The translations under genes and the position numbers were made by a program. Positions 33,789 to 41,666 of a stretch of 48,111 nucleotides of DNA are shown here, one piece after another. Origin of the DNA: Caballeronia catudaia (GTDB lineage Bacteria; Pseudomonadota; Gammaproteobacteria; Burkholderiales; Burkholderiaceae). Where the stretch lies: assembly GCF_001544755.2 (NCBI RefSeq), contig NZ_FCOF02000047.1, positions 1 through 48,111 on the forward strand, written 5' to 3'. Each line of letters starts with the position of its first letter. Positions within the stretch are counted from its first letter, which is position 1. Below the pieces are notes generated by a model. The model was not told the origin of the DNA and made no database searches. It saw only the letters and a list, made by a program, of their open reading frames with translations.

Positions 33789-34928
33789 TCACGCGAACAG
33801 CGCACGCGCGATGACCGTGCGCTGGATCTCCGACGATCCCTCGTAGATCCGCAGAATCCGCGCGTCGCGCACCAGACGCTCGATGCGCATCTCGCGCGTG
33901 AAGCCGTAGCCGCCGTGAACCTGCAAGGCGGCGTCGGTGACGAACGCCACCATTTCCGACGCGTAGAGCTTGGCCATCGACGCCAGCTCGGTGAACGGCT
34001 CGCCCGCGGCGCGCCGTGCGGCGGCCTGAAGCGTCAGCAGCCACGCGGCTTCGAGGCGCGTCTTCATGTCGGCGAAGGTCCATTGCAGGCCTTGCTTGTG
34101 CGCGAGCGGCTCGCCGCCGACTTGGCGCTGCTTCGCCCATTCGACCGCGTCGCCGATCGCCGCTTCGGCGATGCCGAGACTCGTCGCCGCGACGTCGAGG
34201 CGGCTGTTGTCGAGCACTTTCATCGCGGTGCGAAAGCCGCTGCCTTCCTCGCCGAGCCGGTTCGCCGCGGGCACGACGCAGTCGAGCGCGACTTCGTGCG
34301 CCGGCGCGCCGTGAATGCCCATCAGCTTTTCCGGCGGCGAGACAGTCACGCCCGGCGTGTCGCGATCGACCAAGAACGCGCTGATGCCGCGCGTGCCTTT
34401 ATCGGCCGATGTCTTCGCATAGACGACGATGAACTGCGCCGCGTCCGCGTTGGAGATGAAATGCTTGACGCCGCGAATGTGATAGCTGTCGCCGTCGCGC
34501 AGGGCTTGCGTCGTCATGCCCGCCGGATTGGAGCCGGCCTGCGGTTCCGTCAGCGCGAATGCGCCGAGCTTCACGCCCGTCGCGGCATCCGGCAGATAGC
34601 GGTCGCGCAGTGCATCCGAGCCGCCGATGAGAATGGAGTCGGTCGCGAGATAGTGCGCGCCGATCATCGACGACGTGGCCGCGCACGCTTTAGCAATTTC
34701 GGAAAGCGCGAGGATGATCGCAGCCGGCGACGCGCCGACGCCCTGCCAGCGCTCGGGCAGGTTCATGCCCATGACGCCGAGTTCGGCGAGCGCCCGCACA
34801 TAGCGCGTGGCCGGGATTTCTTCGCGGTCGATCTGCGCCGCATGCGGCGCGAGTTCGGCCTGCGCGAAACGGCCGATCGCGTCCGCGATTTCGAGGTCGG
34901 CGTCGCTGACGCCCAGTCGCTTATACAA
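33789..34928 (-). CDS. Acyl-CoA dehydrogenase family protein
   Basis: This 379-residue FAD enzyme oxidises (or in some relatives reduces) an acyl-CoA at C2-C3, passing electrons to ETF. The motif AFALTEPQAGSNPAG is the usual flavin and substrate segment. RIYEGSSEIQRTVIA carries the catalytic Glu position of short- and medium-chain members. The start is a TTG with AGGAG seven bases upstream, and it overlaps the end of the CoA-transferase gene by eight bases, implying translational coupling. Natural substrate is unknown. Confidence 0.92.
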   Translation of the reverse strand: MYKRLGVSDADLEIADAIGRFAQAELAPHAAQIDREEIPATRYVRALAELGVMGMNLPERWQGVGASPAAIILALSEIAKACAATSSMIGAHYLATDSILIGGSDALRDRYLPDAATGVKLGAFALTEPQAGSNPAGMTTQALRDGDSYHIRGVKHFISNADAAQFIVVYAKTSADKGTRGISAFLVDRDTPGVTVSPPEKLMGIHGAPAHEVALDCVVPAANRLGEEGSGFRTAMKVLDNSRLDVAATSLGIAEAAIGDAVEWAKQRQVGGEPLAHKQGLQWTFADMKTRLEAAWLLTLQAAARRAAGEPFTELASMAKLYASEMVAFVTDAALQVHGGYGFTREMRIERLVRDARILRIYEGSSEIQRTVIARALFA

Positions 34929-36144
34929 GATCGTTCTCCTGAATGGATTCGGCGATGACGCCCTGTGCCGCAAAGCTTGCGATGGTTGCCGCGTCGAGAC
35001 CGAGCACCTCTTCGAGGACCGTCGAGGTGTGTTCGCCGAGACGCGGCGCGCGCGTCGTGCGCGTGACCGGATAGGCGGAAAACTTGAGCGGCTGGGTGGG
35101 CAGCCGCACCGTCGAGCCATCGGCGGCGGCGGCATCGGCGAGCAGGCCGCGCGTTCGGGCGTGCTCGCTGTCGAGCGCCTGCCGGATGCTCTGGATCGGC
35201 GCGACCGGAATGCCCGCTGCGCTGAGGTCCGCATTGACGCCGGCGACCGTGCGCGTCGCCGCCCATCGTTCGATGCACGCGCGCAGTTCGGCTTCGTGCG
35301 CACAGCGCGACGCGTCGCTCGCGAAACGCGGATCGGCGGCGAGTCCGGGTTGTCCGATCGCATCGGCGAGCCCGGCGAACAGCTTGTTGTTGAGCACCGC
35401 GACGACGAAGTGCCCGTCCGCGGCCCGGTACGCGCCGAACGGCGCGGAGGTCGCATGACGATTGCCGACACGCGACTGCGCGACGCCCGTCGCCGCATAG
35501 CGCGCGACGAGGCCGGCGGTCAGGTTCAGCGTGGCGTCGAACATCGACACGTCGACGTGCGTGCCGCGTCCGGTGCGATCGCGCGCGACGAGCGCGGCCA
35601 GCACGCCCCACGACGCGAAGATGCCGCTCACGACATCCGACACGGAATCGCCGACCAGCGTCGGCTCGCCATCGGGCGCGCCGGTCGCGTCCATCAGTCC
35701 GCACAGCGCCTGCAAGATGATGTCGTAGGCGGGGCGGCGCGACTCGGGACCGGTCTGTCCGAAGCCCGACACGCTCGCATACACGAGCGCCGGATGCCGC
35801 GCCGACAAGGTTTCGTAGCCGATGCCCAGGCGCGCGGCGACGCCCGGGCGAAAGTTTTCGACGACCACGTCCGCCTGCGCGCACAGCGATTGCGCGAGCG
35901 TCTGTCCGTCCGCCGTTTTCAGGTCGATGACGACGCTGCGCTTGTTGCGGTTCATGGCCCCGAAGAGGCCGCTTTCGCCGTGCGCGAACGGACCGATCGC
36001 ACGATAGTCGTCGCCGCCGGGCGGCTCGATCTTGATGACGTCGGCGCCGAGATCGCCGAGCAGCGCCGAACACAGCGGCCCCGCGAGCACCCGGGAAAAA
36101 TCGATCACGCGTATGCCGTCGAGCGGCAGCCTGGACACAGTCAC
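34921..36144 (-). CDS. Class III (CaiB/BaiF/Frc-type) acyl-CoA transferase
   Basis: This 407-residue enzyme moves CoA between acids. The N-terminal signature GIRVIDFSRVLAGPLCSALL with LGADVIKIEPPGGDDYR is diagnostic. The Asp in VSDVVSGIFASWGVLAAL is the likely catalytic residue that forms the acyl anhydride. A GTG start with AGGAG nine bases upstream is preferred over an ATG 21 codons earlier, which would add an unconserved-looking leader. It is the first gene of the catabolic run and diverges from the LysR gene. Confidence 0.93.
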   Translation of the reverse strand: MTVSRLPLDGIRVIDFSRVLAGPLCSALLGDLGADVIKIEPPGGDDYRAIGPFAHGESGLFGAMNRNKRSVVIDLKTADGQTLAQSLCAQADVVVENFRPGVAARLGIGYETLSARHPALVYASVSGFGQTGPESRRPAYDIILQALCGLMDATGAPDGEPTLVGDSVSDVVSGIFASWGVLAALVARDRTGRGTHVDVSMFDATLNLTAGLVARYAATGVAQSRVGNRHATSAPFGAYRAADGHFVVAVLNNKLFAGLADAIGQPGLAADPRFASDASRCAHEAELRACIERWAATRTVAGVNADLSAAGIPVAPIQSIRQALDSEHARTRGLLADAAAADGSTVRLPTQPLKFSAYPVTRTTRAPRLGEHTSTVLEEVLGLDAATIASFAAQGVIAESIQENDLV

Positions 36145-36251
36145 GGCATCGTCTCCTGAAGAGCAGGCCAAATCGGCCGATGACTCGATTCTGTGCGCGC
36201 CGGGCAATTAGATAAAATATCGGAATAAATTAACGGCTATAGGATTTTCGT
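36145..36251. promoter_or_regulatory. AT-rich divergent promoter region between the CoA-transferase and LysR genes
   Basis: The second half (about 36205-36245) is strikingly AT-rich for this genome and holds TAGATAAAATATCGG and GGCTATAGG. LysR-type regulators usually bind such divergent regions and control both sides. I did not find a clean T-N11-A dyad, so no exact operator is claimed. Confidence 0.45.
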
Positions 36252-37163
36252 ATGGCTCTCTCGCTGAGGCTGCTACGCTATTTCGTCGCGGCCGCCGAAC
36301 TGGGCAGCACGACCGCGGCGGCGAATCAGCTCAACGTGTCGCAGCCGTCGATCTCGGTGGCGATCCGCGAACTCGAAACGCTGTTCGACGATCCGCTGTT
36401 CACGCGCGGCGCGGGCACGCGCATGACGCTCACGCATTTCGGCGAACGCAAGCTGGCGGAGGCGCGGCAACTGCTGGCGTCGGCATCGGCGTTCGCGACG
36501 GATGACATCGGCGAGGAAGACGGCGGCGAGGTGCAGATCGGCGTGTTTCGCACCATCGCGCCGGTTTATCTGCCGCGCGCGCTGGAGCTTGCTCGGGAAC
36601 GTCATCCGCGGCTGTCGGTGCGCTTCGTCGAAGGCGATCTGGCGCAGCTCGAGACGTGGCTGCGCAAGAGACAGATCGATTTCGCGCTGATGTACGACGT
36701 GGGGCTGCCCGGCGACATCGAGCGGGAATGCCTCGCCGAACTGCGGCCGTACGGGCTCGTGCCGGCAGGCTCGCGCCTCGCGAAGCGCAAGCGCGCCGTG
36801 TCGCTGCGCGATCTCGCGGCGGAGCCGTTCATTCTGATCGACCTGCCGCAGAGCCGCGATTTCCTGATGACGCCGTTCTGGCAATGCGGGTTGTCGCCGA
36901 AGGTCCGCTATCGGGCCGCGTCGATCGAACTCGTTCGCGCGATGGTCGCGAGCGGGCTGGGCGTGTCGCTGCTGATCACGCAAAGCCCGGCGGCGACGCA
37001 ATCGCCGCTCGTGGCCGAGTGCCCGATTCAGGAATCGACGGTGATTCAGCCGCTGGTCATCGCGAGACCCGCGAGTGCGGCGCGCATGCGCGCGTCGGAA
37101 CGGATGTCGGCGTGTGTGCGCGATGCGGTCGCCGAGTCGACGCGGGCGCGCACGAGGCGCTGA
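36252..37163 (+). CDS. LysR-family transcriptional regulator
   Basis: This 303-residue regulator has an N-terminal winged helix-turn-helix (LRYFVAAAELGSTTAAANQL then VSQPSISVAIRELE). A periplasmic-binding-like effector domain runs from about residue 90 (EVQIGVFRTIAPVYLPRAL). AGGA precedes the ATG. Divergent placement points to control of the CoA-transferase/ACAD/ETF/permease operon, probably induced by a pathway intermediate. Effector identity is unknown. Confidence 0.93.
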   Translation: MALSLRLLRYFVAAAELGSTTAAANQLNVSQPSISVAIRELETLFDDPLFTRGAGTRMTLTHFGERKLAEARQLLASASAFATDDIGEEDGGEVQIGVFRTIAPVYLPRALELARERHPRLSVRFVEGDLAQLETWLRKRQIDFALMYDVGLPGDIERECLAELRPYGLVPAGSRLAKRKRAVSLRDLAAEPFILIDLPQSRDFLMTPFWQCGLSPKVRYRAASIELVRAMVASGLGVSLLITQSPAATQSPLVAECPIQESTVIQPLVIARPASAARMRASERMSACVRDAVAESTRARTRR

Positions 37164-37348
37164 CGCCGGGAACGCCGTTGCGCAGTCGAGCGGCGCGACG
37201 CTCCTTTCCTGCGAACAAGATGTGCGTGCCGGCGGCCGCTACCGCCTGGAGTTCGCTCATCCCAAGGCCACGGCGCCCTTGGCGTTCGTTCGAGCAACTG
37301 AACGCATTCCTCGTTGCCCGCGGCTCGTCGAAATGATCAAGTGAGGCG

Positions 37349-38059
37349 TCATGCCGCAATCACCGCCATATTCGACGATTCGGCGGCGTCGGCGCCCATC
37401 GGCAGATAGCGCTTGCTGACTTCCAGCAGCGTCGCGCCGAATCCCTTCTTCGCCCGAAAATCCGTTCGCGCGCTCGTCACCACGCGCGGCGACGCACTCC
37501 ACTCGATGCGCGCACCGCTCGCGGCGAGCGCCTCGACGAGCGCCACATCCTCGCTCGATTCCAGCGGCGGGAATCCGCCCGCGCGCACATACGCCTTCGC
37601 CGACACACCCAGATTTGCGCCATGGATATGCCGATGCCCGTCCGCATCGATATACGTCCGCCCGAAGTGCTCGCGCACCGCGCCGACATGCGGTGTCCAG
37701 TCATGCACGCCGATCACGCCGCACACCACGTCCGCGCAGCAGTCGAGCTGGCGCACGAGCCAGTCTTCCGCGACGGTCGTGTCGGCGTCGGTGAACGCGA
37801 GCCAGCGCGCGCCCAGCGCCAGCGCCCGCTCGGCCCCGTGCGCGCGCGCCATGCCGACATTGCGCGCGTCGACGCACGTCACGTCCGCGTCGAGCGTTCG
37901 CGCGATAGCGCCGGTTTCGTCGGTGCAGCTATCGAGCACGACAATCACGCGCGCCCCTTCTCCAAGCAATTGATGATGATCCGCGGCGCGGCGCGCAGCC
38001 GCCACGCACGCGCCGATATGCGCGGCTTCGTTGTGGGCAGGGATGACGATGGCAAGCAT
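37349..38059 (-). CDS. Family 2 glycosyltransferase
   Basis: This 236-residue protein has the GT-A fold opening MLAIVIPAHNEAAHIGACV, VIVVLDSCTDET, and the metal-binding motif FTDADTTVAEDWL. It transfers sugar from a nucleotide donor; no transmembrane anchor is evident. The chosen ATG follows GGAG; in-frame upstream codons exist but lack support. No other gene nearby suggests the acceptor. The 185 bases between this gene and the LysR stop hold nothing recognisable. Confidence 0.85.
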   Translation of the reverse strand: MLAIVIPAHNEAAHIGACVAAARRAADHHQLLGEGARVIVVLDSCTDETGAIARTLDADVTCVDARNVGMARAHGAERALALGARWLAFTDADTTVAEDWLVRQLDCCADVVCGVIGVHDWTPHVGAVREHFGRTYIDADGHRHIHGANLGVSAKAYVRAGGFPPLESSEDVALVEALAASGARIEWSASPRVVTSARTDFRAKKGFGATLLEVSKRYLPMGADAAESSNMAVIAA

Positions 38060-38196
38060 GTCGGCTCCGTGTTCGATGTTGTTCGGCCGGCCCGATAAGG
38101 CAATCGGCGGCCGCGATGGATCGATTTCAGCAATGACCGTTCCCATCGTTCCCCGTCTCGAATGCCACATAAAAGGGCACGACCGTCTCCAAATAA

Positions 38197-38226
38197 TTGC
38201 CCGAAAGCAGCGGACATCGCTAGAAT
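38197..38226 (+). promoter_or_regulatory. Predicted sigma-70 promoter of the DUF4130-UdgX gene
   Basis: TTGCCC (-35) and TAGAAT (-10) are 18 bases apart. A transcript would begin inside the LexA box immediately downstream, so LexA binding should block initiation. Confidence 0.65.
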
Positions 38227-38228
38227 TA

Positions 38229-38244
38229 CTGTATGGATATACAG
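38229..38244 (+). promoter_or_regulatory. LexA (SOS) box
   Basis: CTGTATGGATATACAG matches the CTGT-N8-ACAG consensus exactly, and the symmetry extends to TA on each side. It overlaps the likely transcription start and lies about 24 bases before the DUF4130-UdgX start codon. This is strong evidence for DNA-damage induction of that gene. Confidence 0.88.
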
Positions 38245-38267
38245 TACTTTTCTGATTCCCCTCTCCG

Positions 38268-39767
38268 ATGAAAAGCGTCATCCTCGATCCGTCGTTTGCT
38301 GCCTGGCGTACCGAAGCGCGCAACCTGCTCACGGAAGGCGTGCGGCCGGAAGACGTGTTCTGGCGAGAAACCGATGCATCGGCAACGGTGTTCGGCTCCA
38401 TCGTTCCGCCCCCGCCCGGCTCGGTGGACCCGAACGCGAAAAAGCCGGTCAAGATCGCGCGCGAATTCCTCGCCATGCTCGAAACGGCGGCGTGCTATCG
38501 CGCGCCGGACCGCTGGCCGTTCCTCTACAAGGCGCTGTGGCGCTGGACGCAGGGCGATCGGGCAATCGCGTCGCCGCAGGACGCGGACGGTCTGCGGCTG
38601 CACCGGATGATCGAAACGGTCGAAGCCGAAGAGCGCGAGATGCGCAAGGTGCTGCGCTTCCGGCATCGCGACTCGTCGCTCGGGCCGCCCGAGTTCATCA
38701 GCTGGTTCGAGCCGGTGCACGACCTGCTGGAGCACGCCGCGATGCACTTCGCCACGCGCATGGGCAACGCCACGTGGATGATCGCCACGCCGCACGGCGC
38801 CGCCTTCTGGGACGGCGCGCTCCTGCGCGTGGACCGCACGAGCGAGCCGGAAGAAAAGCCGATGGATTTCGGCGACACCGCGATGAGCGGCGAGGCCGTG
38901 AGCGGCGACGCCATCGAGGCGCTCTGGCTCGCCTACTACGAGAGCACCTTCGCGCCGGCGCAGGAGAATGCCGCCGAAATGGCGTCGCACATGCCGGTGC
39001 GCTACTGGAAAAGCCCGGAGAACGCGCGCACCGATCCCGCGCTGATCTCCCGCGCCGATCCATATGCGCGGCGCGACCGTCATCCGCGCAACGTGCCGCC
39101 CGAGATGGAAGTGGCCATCAACACGGATCTGGAGCCGATCAAAGGCACGCTGCTCACGGAGCCGCCGTCGCTCGACGCGTGCAAGCGCTGCGCGCTCTGG
39201 CGCAACGCGACACAGGCCGTGCCGGGCGTCGGCCCCGCCGATGCGCGCGTGATGCTGGTCGGCGAGCAGCCGGGCGATCAGGAAGACCGCGAGGGCAAGC
39301 CGTTCGTCGGCGCGGCGGGCGCGCTGCTCGACGAAGTGCTCGCCGAGGCCGCGCTGTCGCGCGAATCGCTGTATCTGACCAACGCGGTGAAGCACTTCAA
39401 ATGGGAAGCGCAGGGCGAGGAGCGCGCGCATCTCGCGCCCGCGCAGCGCGAGCGCGAGGCCTGCCGCTTCTGGCTCGAGGAAGAACTGAAGCGCATCGCG
39501 CCGAAGGTCGTCGTCGCGCTCGGCGCAACGGCGTTGAAGGCGCTCACGGGGCATCGCACGGCGCTGTCCGAGTATCTCGGCAAGACTATCGAGCACAAGG
39601 GGCACATCATCGTGCCGACCTATCACCCTTCATATCTGATGCGCCTGACCGACGACAAAGTGCGCGCGGAAGTCTTCGGCACGATCGTCGAGGCGCTCGT
39701 TTTCGCGCAGCAGATCGCGGACGGCATCGCGACCATCCGCACGCCGGTCAAGGACCGCACGCGCTAA
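38268..39767 (+). CDS. udgX: DUF4130 (TIGR03915-like)-UdgX fusion, uracil-DNA-binding repair protein
   Basis: This 499-residue fusion has an N-terminal DUF4130/TIGR03915-like region (to about 270, with FLAMLETAACYRAPDRWPFL) and a C-terminal UdgX-family uracil-DNA glycosylase domain. GEQPGDQEDREGKPFVG lies near 332, TNAVKHFKWEAQG near 372, and VPTYHPSYLMR near the end. Cysteines in DACKRCALW and EACRFW could serve an iron-sulfur cluster. UdgX proteins bind uracil-DNA and become covalently linked through a His in a KRRIH loop; here the loop reads EERAH, keeping Arg386 and His388 but losing the lysine. An ideal LexA box precedes the gene. No clear SD was seen. Confidence 0.88.
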   Translation: MKSVILDPSFAAWRTEARNLLTEGVRPEDVFWRETDASATVFGSIVPPPPGSVDPNAKKPVKIAREFLAMLETAACYRAPDRWPFLYKALWRWTQGDRAIASPQDADGLRLHRMIETVEAEEREMRKVLRFRHRDSSLGPPEFISWFEPVHDLLEHAAMHFATRMGNATWMIATPHGAAFWDGALLRVDRTSEPEEKPMDFGDTAMSGEAVSGDAIEALWLAYYESTFAPAQENAAEMASHMPVRYWKSPENARTDPALISRADPYARRDRHPRNVPPEMEVAINTDLEPIKGTLLTEPPSLDACKRCALWRNATQAVPGVGPADARVMLVGEQPGDQEDREGKPFVGAAGALLDEVLAEAALSRESLYLTNAVKHFKWEAQGEERAHLAPAQREREACRFWLEEELKRIAPKVVVALGATALKALTGHRTALSEYLGKTIEHKGHIIVPTYHPSYLMRLTDDKVRAEVFGTIVEALVFAQQIADGIATIRTPVKDRTR

Positions 39768-39905
39768 AAGCGTCGAAAAAAGTCCAAATGCAACAGGAAG
39801 CAACAGGACGAAACAAGTCGAAAGCGCCGTCAACGTTCCTGTAAGCCGCGCGTTATACCGGTGTCGCGCCGCCCGGCGCTCACCGAAGGTCCCCACAACA
39901 ACCTC

Positions 39906-40400
39906 ATGGCCGCTCTCCCGCTCGAAGAACTACGCCGTCAACAATCCCTCATTGCGCTCGTGCCGAAATCGGCGGGGCAACTGAAGACCGAACGCGAGCG
40001 CATCATCGCGCGCCTGCAACTGTTGCTCAAAGCGACCATCGCGCTGGCGCTCGCGGGTGCGGCGCTGATCGCCTGGCTGCCGTTTTCGCCGGTGCCGCAC
40101 GAATTCCGCTTCGGCGCGCAGGAAGTGCTCGGCGTCGCGGTGTTCGCGTCGTGCCTGTTCATTCTGCATGAGCGCGCCGAACTCGAACTCGGCCTTTACG
40201 ACTACGAGCCGGTCGAGCAGACCACGCAAGGCGAATTGCGCGCGCTGCTGCATCGCGTGCCGGAAGGCGTGTCGTATCAGGAAGCGCTCGCCGCCGATCA
40301 GCGCACCTTCGTGACCGGCGAAGTCGACGGCATCCGCCGCCGCGCCGAAGCGTTCACGCCGAAAGCCCTGCCTGCCGACGACGGCAACACGGAAACCTGA
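39906..40400 (+). CDS. Small hypothetical inner-membrane protein
   Basis: I do not recognise this 164-residue protein. The N-terminal ~45 residues are charged and probably helical. Two hydrophobic segments follow, near 42-60 (TIALALAGAALIAWLPF) and 75-92 (VLGVAVFASCLFILHE). A polar C-terminal half includes LLHRVPEGVSYQEALAADQ. The chosen ATG gives MAALPLEELRRQQ; an upstream in-frame ATG would add 15 residues. Ribosome-site support is weak. It is followed by a strong terminator. Confidence 0.7.
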   Translation: MAALPLEELRRQQSLIALVPKSAGQLKTERERIIARLQLLLKATIALALAGAALIAWLPFSPVPHEFRFGAQEVLGVAVFASCLFILHERAELELGLYDYEPVEQTTQGELRALLHRVPEGVSYQEALAADQRTFVTGEVDGIRRRAEAFTPKALPADDGNTET

Positions 40401-40433
40401 ACGCCGCGCGCCTGGCGCGATCCGCACGCCCGA

Positions 40434-40468
40434 GCCGCCGCCTCGCCATCGCGAGGCGGCGGCTTTTT
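40434..40468 (+). terminator. Rho-independent terminator
   Basis: A perfect 13-bp GC-rich stem (40434-40446 with 40451-40463), a four-base loop and TTTTT follow the small membrane protein gene by about 33 bases. This is a textbook intrinsic terminator on the plus strand. Confidence 0.9.
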
Positions 40469-40525
40469 ACATCGGCACTGAAAATCGCCGCGCCTTGACG
40501 AGCGCCGCTGCGACACCTTCAATAC

Positions 40526-40572
40526 GTGACAAATGCCGTGACAGATGCCGTCATCGACGTTCAAACTGTCAC
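40526..40572. repeat. 12-base tandem repeat with an inverted partial copy
   Basis: GTGACAAATGCC and GTGACAGATGCC are adjacent (40526-40549), and CTGTCAC at 40566-40572 is the reverse complement of GTGACAG. It lies 150 bases before the GT9-like start and may be a protein-binding site; no binder is known. Confidence 0.55.
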
Positions 40573-40721
40573 GGTGCGGGATGCAATCTGTCTCCGCGGC
40601 GCACGCGCCGCCCCGCGCAGCGCGCCGCCGGCGGCGCGGGCACGACGGGTGCTTGCCAAGCGTCCGGCCCCCGCGATTTCGCGGACATCGAAACGAGGCC
40701 ACGCCACTTGCAGGAGCCAGG

Positions 40722-41315
40722 ATGCGAGCCACACCCCTTTCCACCCTGAGCGACGAGCTCGCGCCCGCGCTCGTCCCCGACGAGCCGAGCGTCATGCCGT
40801 GCTCGAACGCTGGCCCGCCGTCCGATGCCGATTACGACGAGCTCGCCGCGTTCCACGGCATCGAGCGCGAACGGCTGGTGCTGATCCATCCGGGCAGCCA
40901 TCACGACGCGCCCGCGTGGCCCGCCGAGCGCTACGCCGATGTCGCCGACCAGCTCGCCGCGGACGGCTGGCAGATCGCGATCGTCGGCGACGCGCCCGAT
41001 CCCGAGCGCACCGCGGGCGTCCTCGGCGCGATGCAGACGGCCGCGCTCTTTCTTGCGGGCGCGGTCGCACCGCGCACCTTGCCGCAGTTGATCGCCAACG
41101 CGCGCCTGCTCGTGTCCGACGATGCCGCCGCGTCCTCGCCCGTCGCCACGGCCCGCGCGCTCGGCACGCCGCACATCGTGCTCGACGAGCATCCGCGCGA
41201 CACCGGCAGCGACGCCATTGCCGCCCGCGCCCGCGCCGCGCTGTCGAAAACCGGCGACGCGCATCCGGGCGAGCCGTTCACGCTGCACATGCCGGCGGCG
41301 CACGAATCAGCGTAA
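40722..41315 (+). CDS. GT9 (heptosyltransferase)-like protein, C-terminal domain only
   Basis: This 197-residue protein matches the nucleotide-sugar-binding C-terminal half of family 9 glycosyltransferases. VLIHPGSHHDAPAWPAERYA is followed by GWQIAIVGD and LPQLIANARLLVSDDAA, where GT9 enzymes usually have a D-x-G-x-x-H motif. The N-terminal Rossmann domain is missing: only ~45 unrelated residues precede. AGGAG lies upstream of the ATG, so it seems to be a genuine short gene rather than a fragment. It may have lost catalysis; the SDDAA sequence replaces the usual DSGPMH. Confidence 0.65.
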   Translation: MRATPLSTLSDELAPALVPDEPSVMPCSNAGPPSDADYDELAAFHGIERERLVLIHPGSHHDAPAWPAERYADVADQLAADGWQIAIVGDAPDPERTAGVLGAMQTAALFLAGAVAPRTLPQLIANARLLVSDDAAASSPVATARALGTPHIVLDEHPRDTGSDAIAARARAALSKTGDAHPGEPFTLHMPAAHESA

Positions 41316-41358
41316 CGGCGAGCCCAACGCGTCACCGTTCCACCTTCCGGGGGACATC

Positions 41359-41520
41359 ATGAAATTCGATATGCAGACCACGCCCATTCCGGACCCCATC
41401 GCGGACCCCAACCGCGATCCGGAATCCGATCCGTTCCTGCCGAATTCGCCGGGGCATCGCCCGGAAGAGCCGCAGCATCCCGATGCACCGCCCGACAAGG
41501 ACCCGATCCGGCGCCTTTGA
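41359..41520 (+). CDS. 53-residue Pro/Asp-rich small protein
   Basis: No family is recognised. The product begins MKFDMQTTPIPDPIADPNRD and is almost entirely Pro, Asp, Glu and Asn, so it is probably disordered. A GGGGGA lies six to ten bases before the ATG, and the reading frame is separated from neighbours by 43 and 146 bases. Coding is plausible but not proven; function is unknown. Confidence 0.5.
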   Translation: MKFDMQTTPIPDPIADPNRDPESDPFLPNSPGHRPEEPQHPDAPPDKDPIRRL

Positions 41521-41666
41521 TCTGATGATTTGACGTAGCGATCCACCCGCGCCTTCCTACGGGAGTTCCCGCCCTACATGTGCCGCGCAGCCTGCCGTAA
41601 AGCGGGCATGCGGCGGCATGCGCCGTCGCACGAGGACAGACAACGCAAAGAGGCGACGGGCGCAAT

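Larger units (their letters stand above)
40401..40721. other. Non-coding gap between the small membrane protein and the GT9-like gene
   Basis: The gap contains a Rho-independent terminator and a small tandem repeat, both listed separately. The remainder is GC-rich with no convincing gene. Confidence 0.6.
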
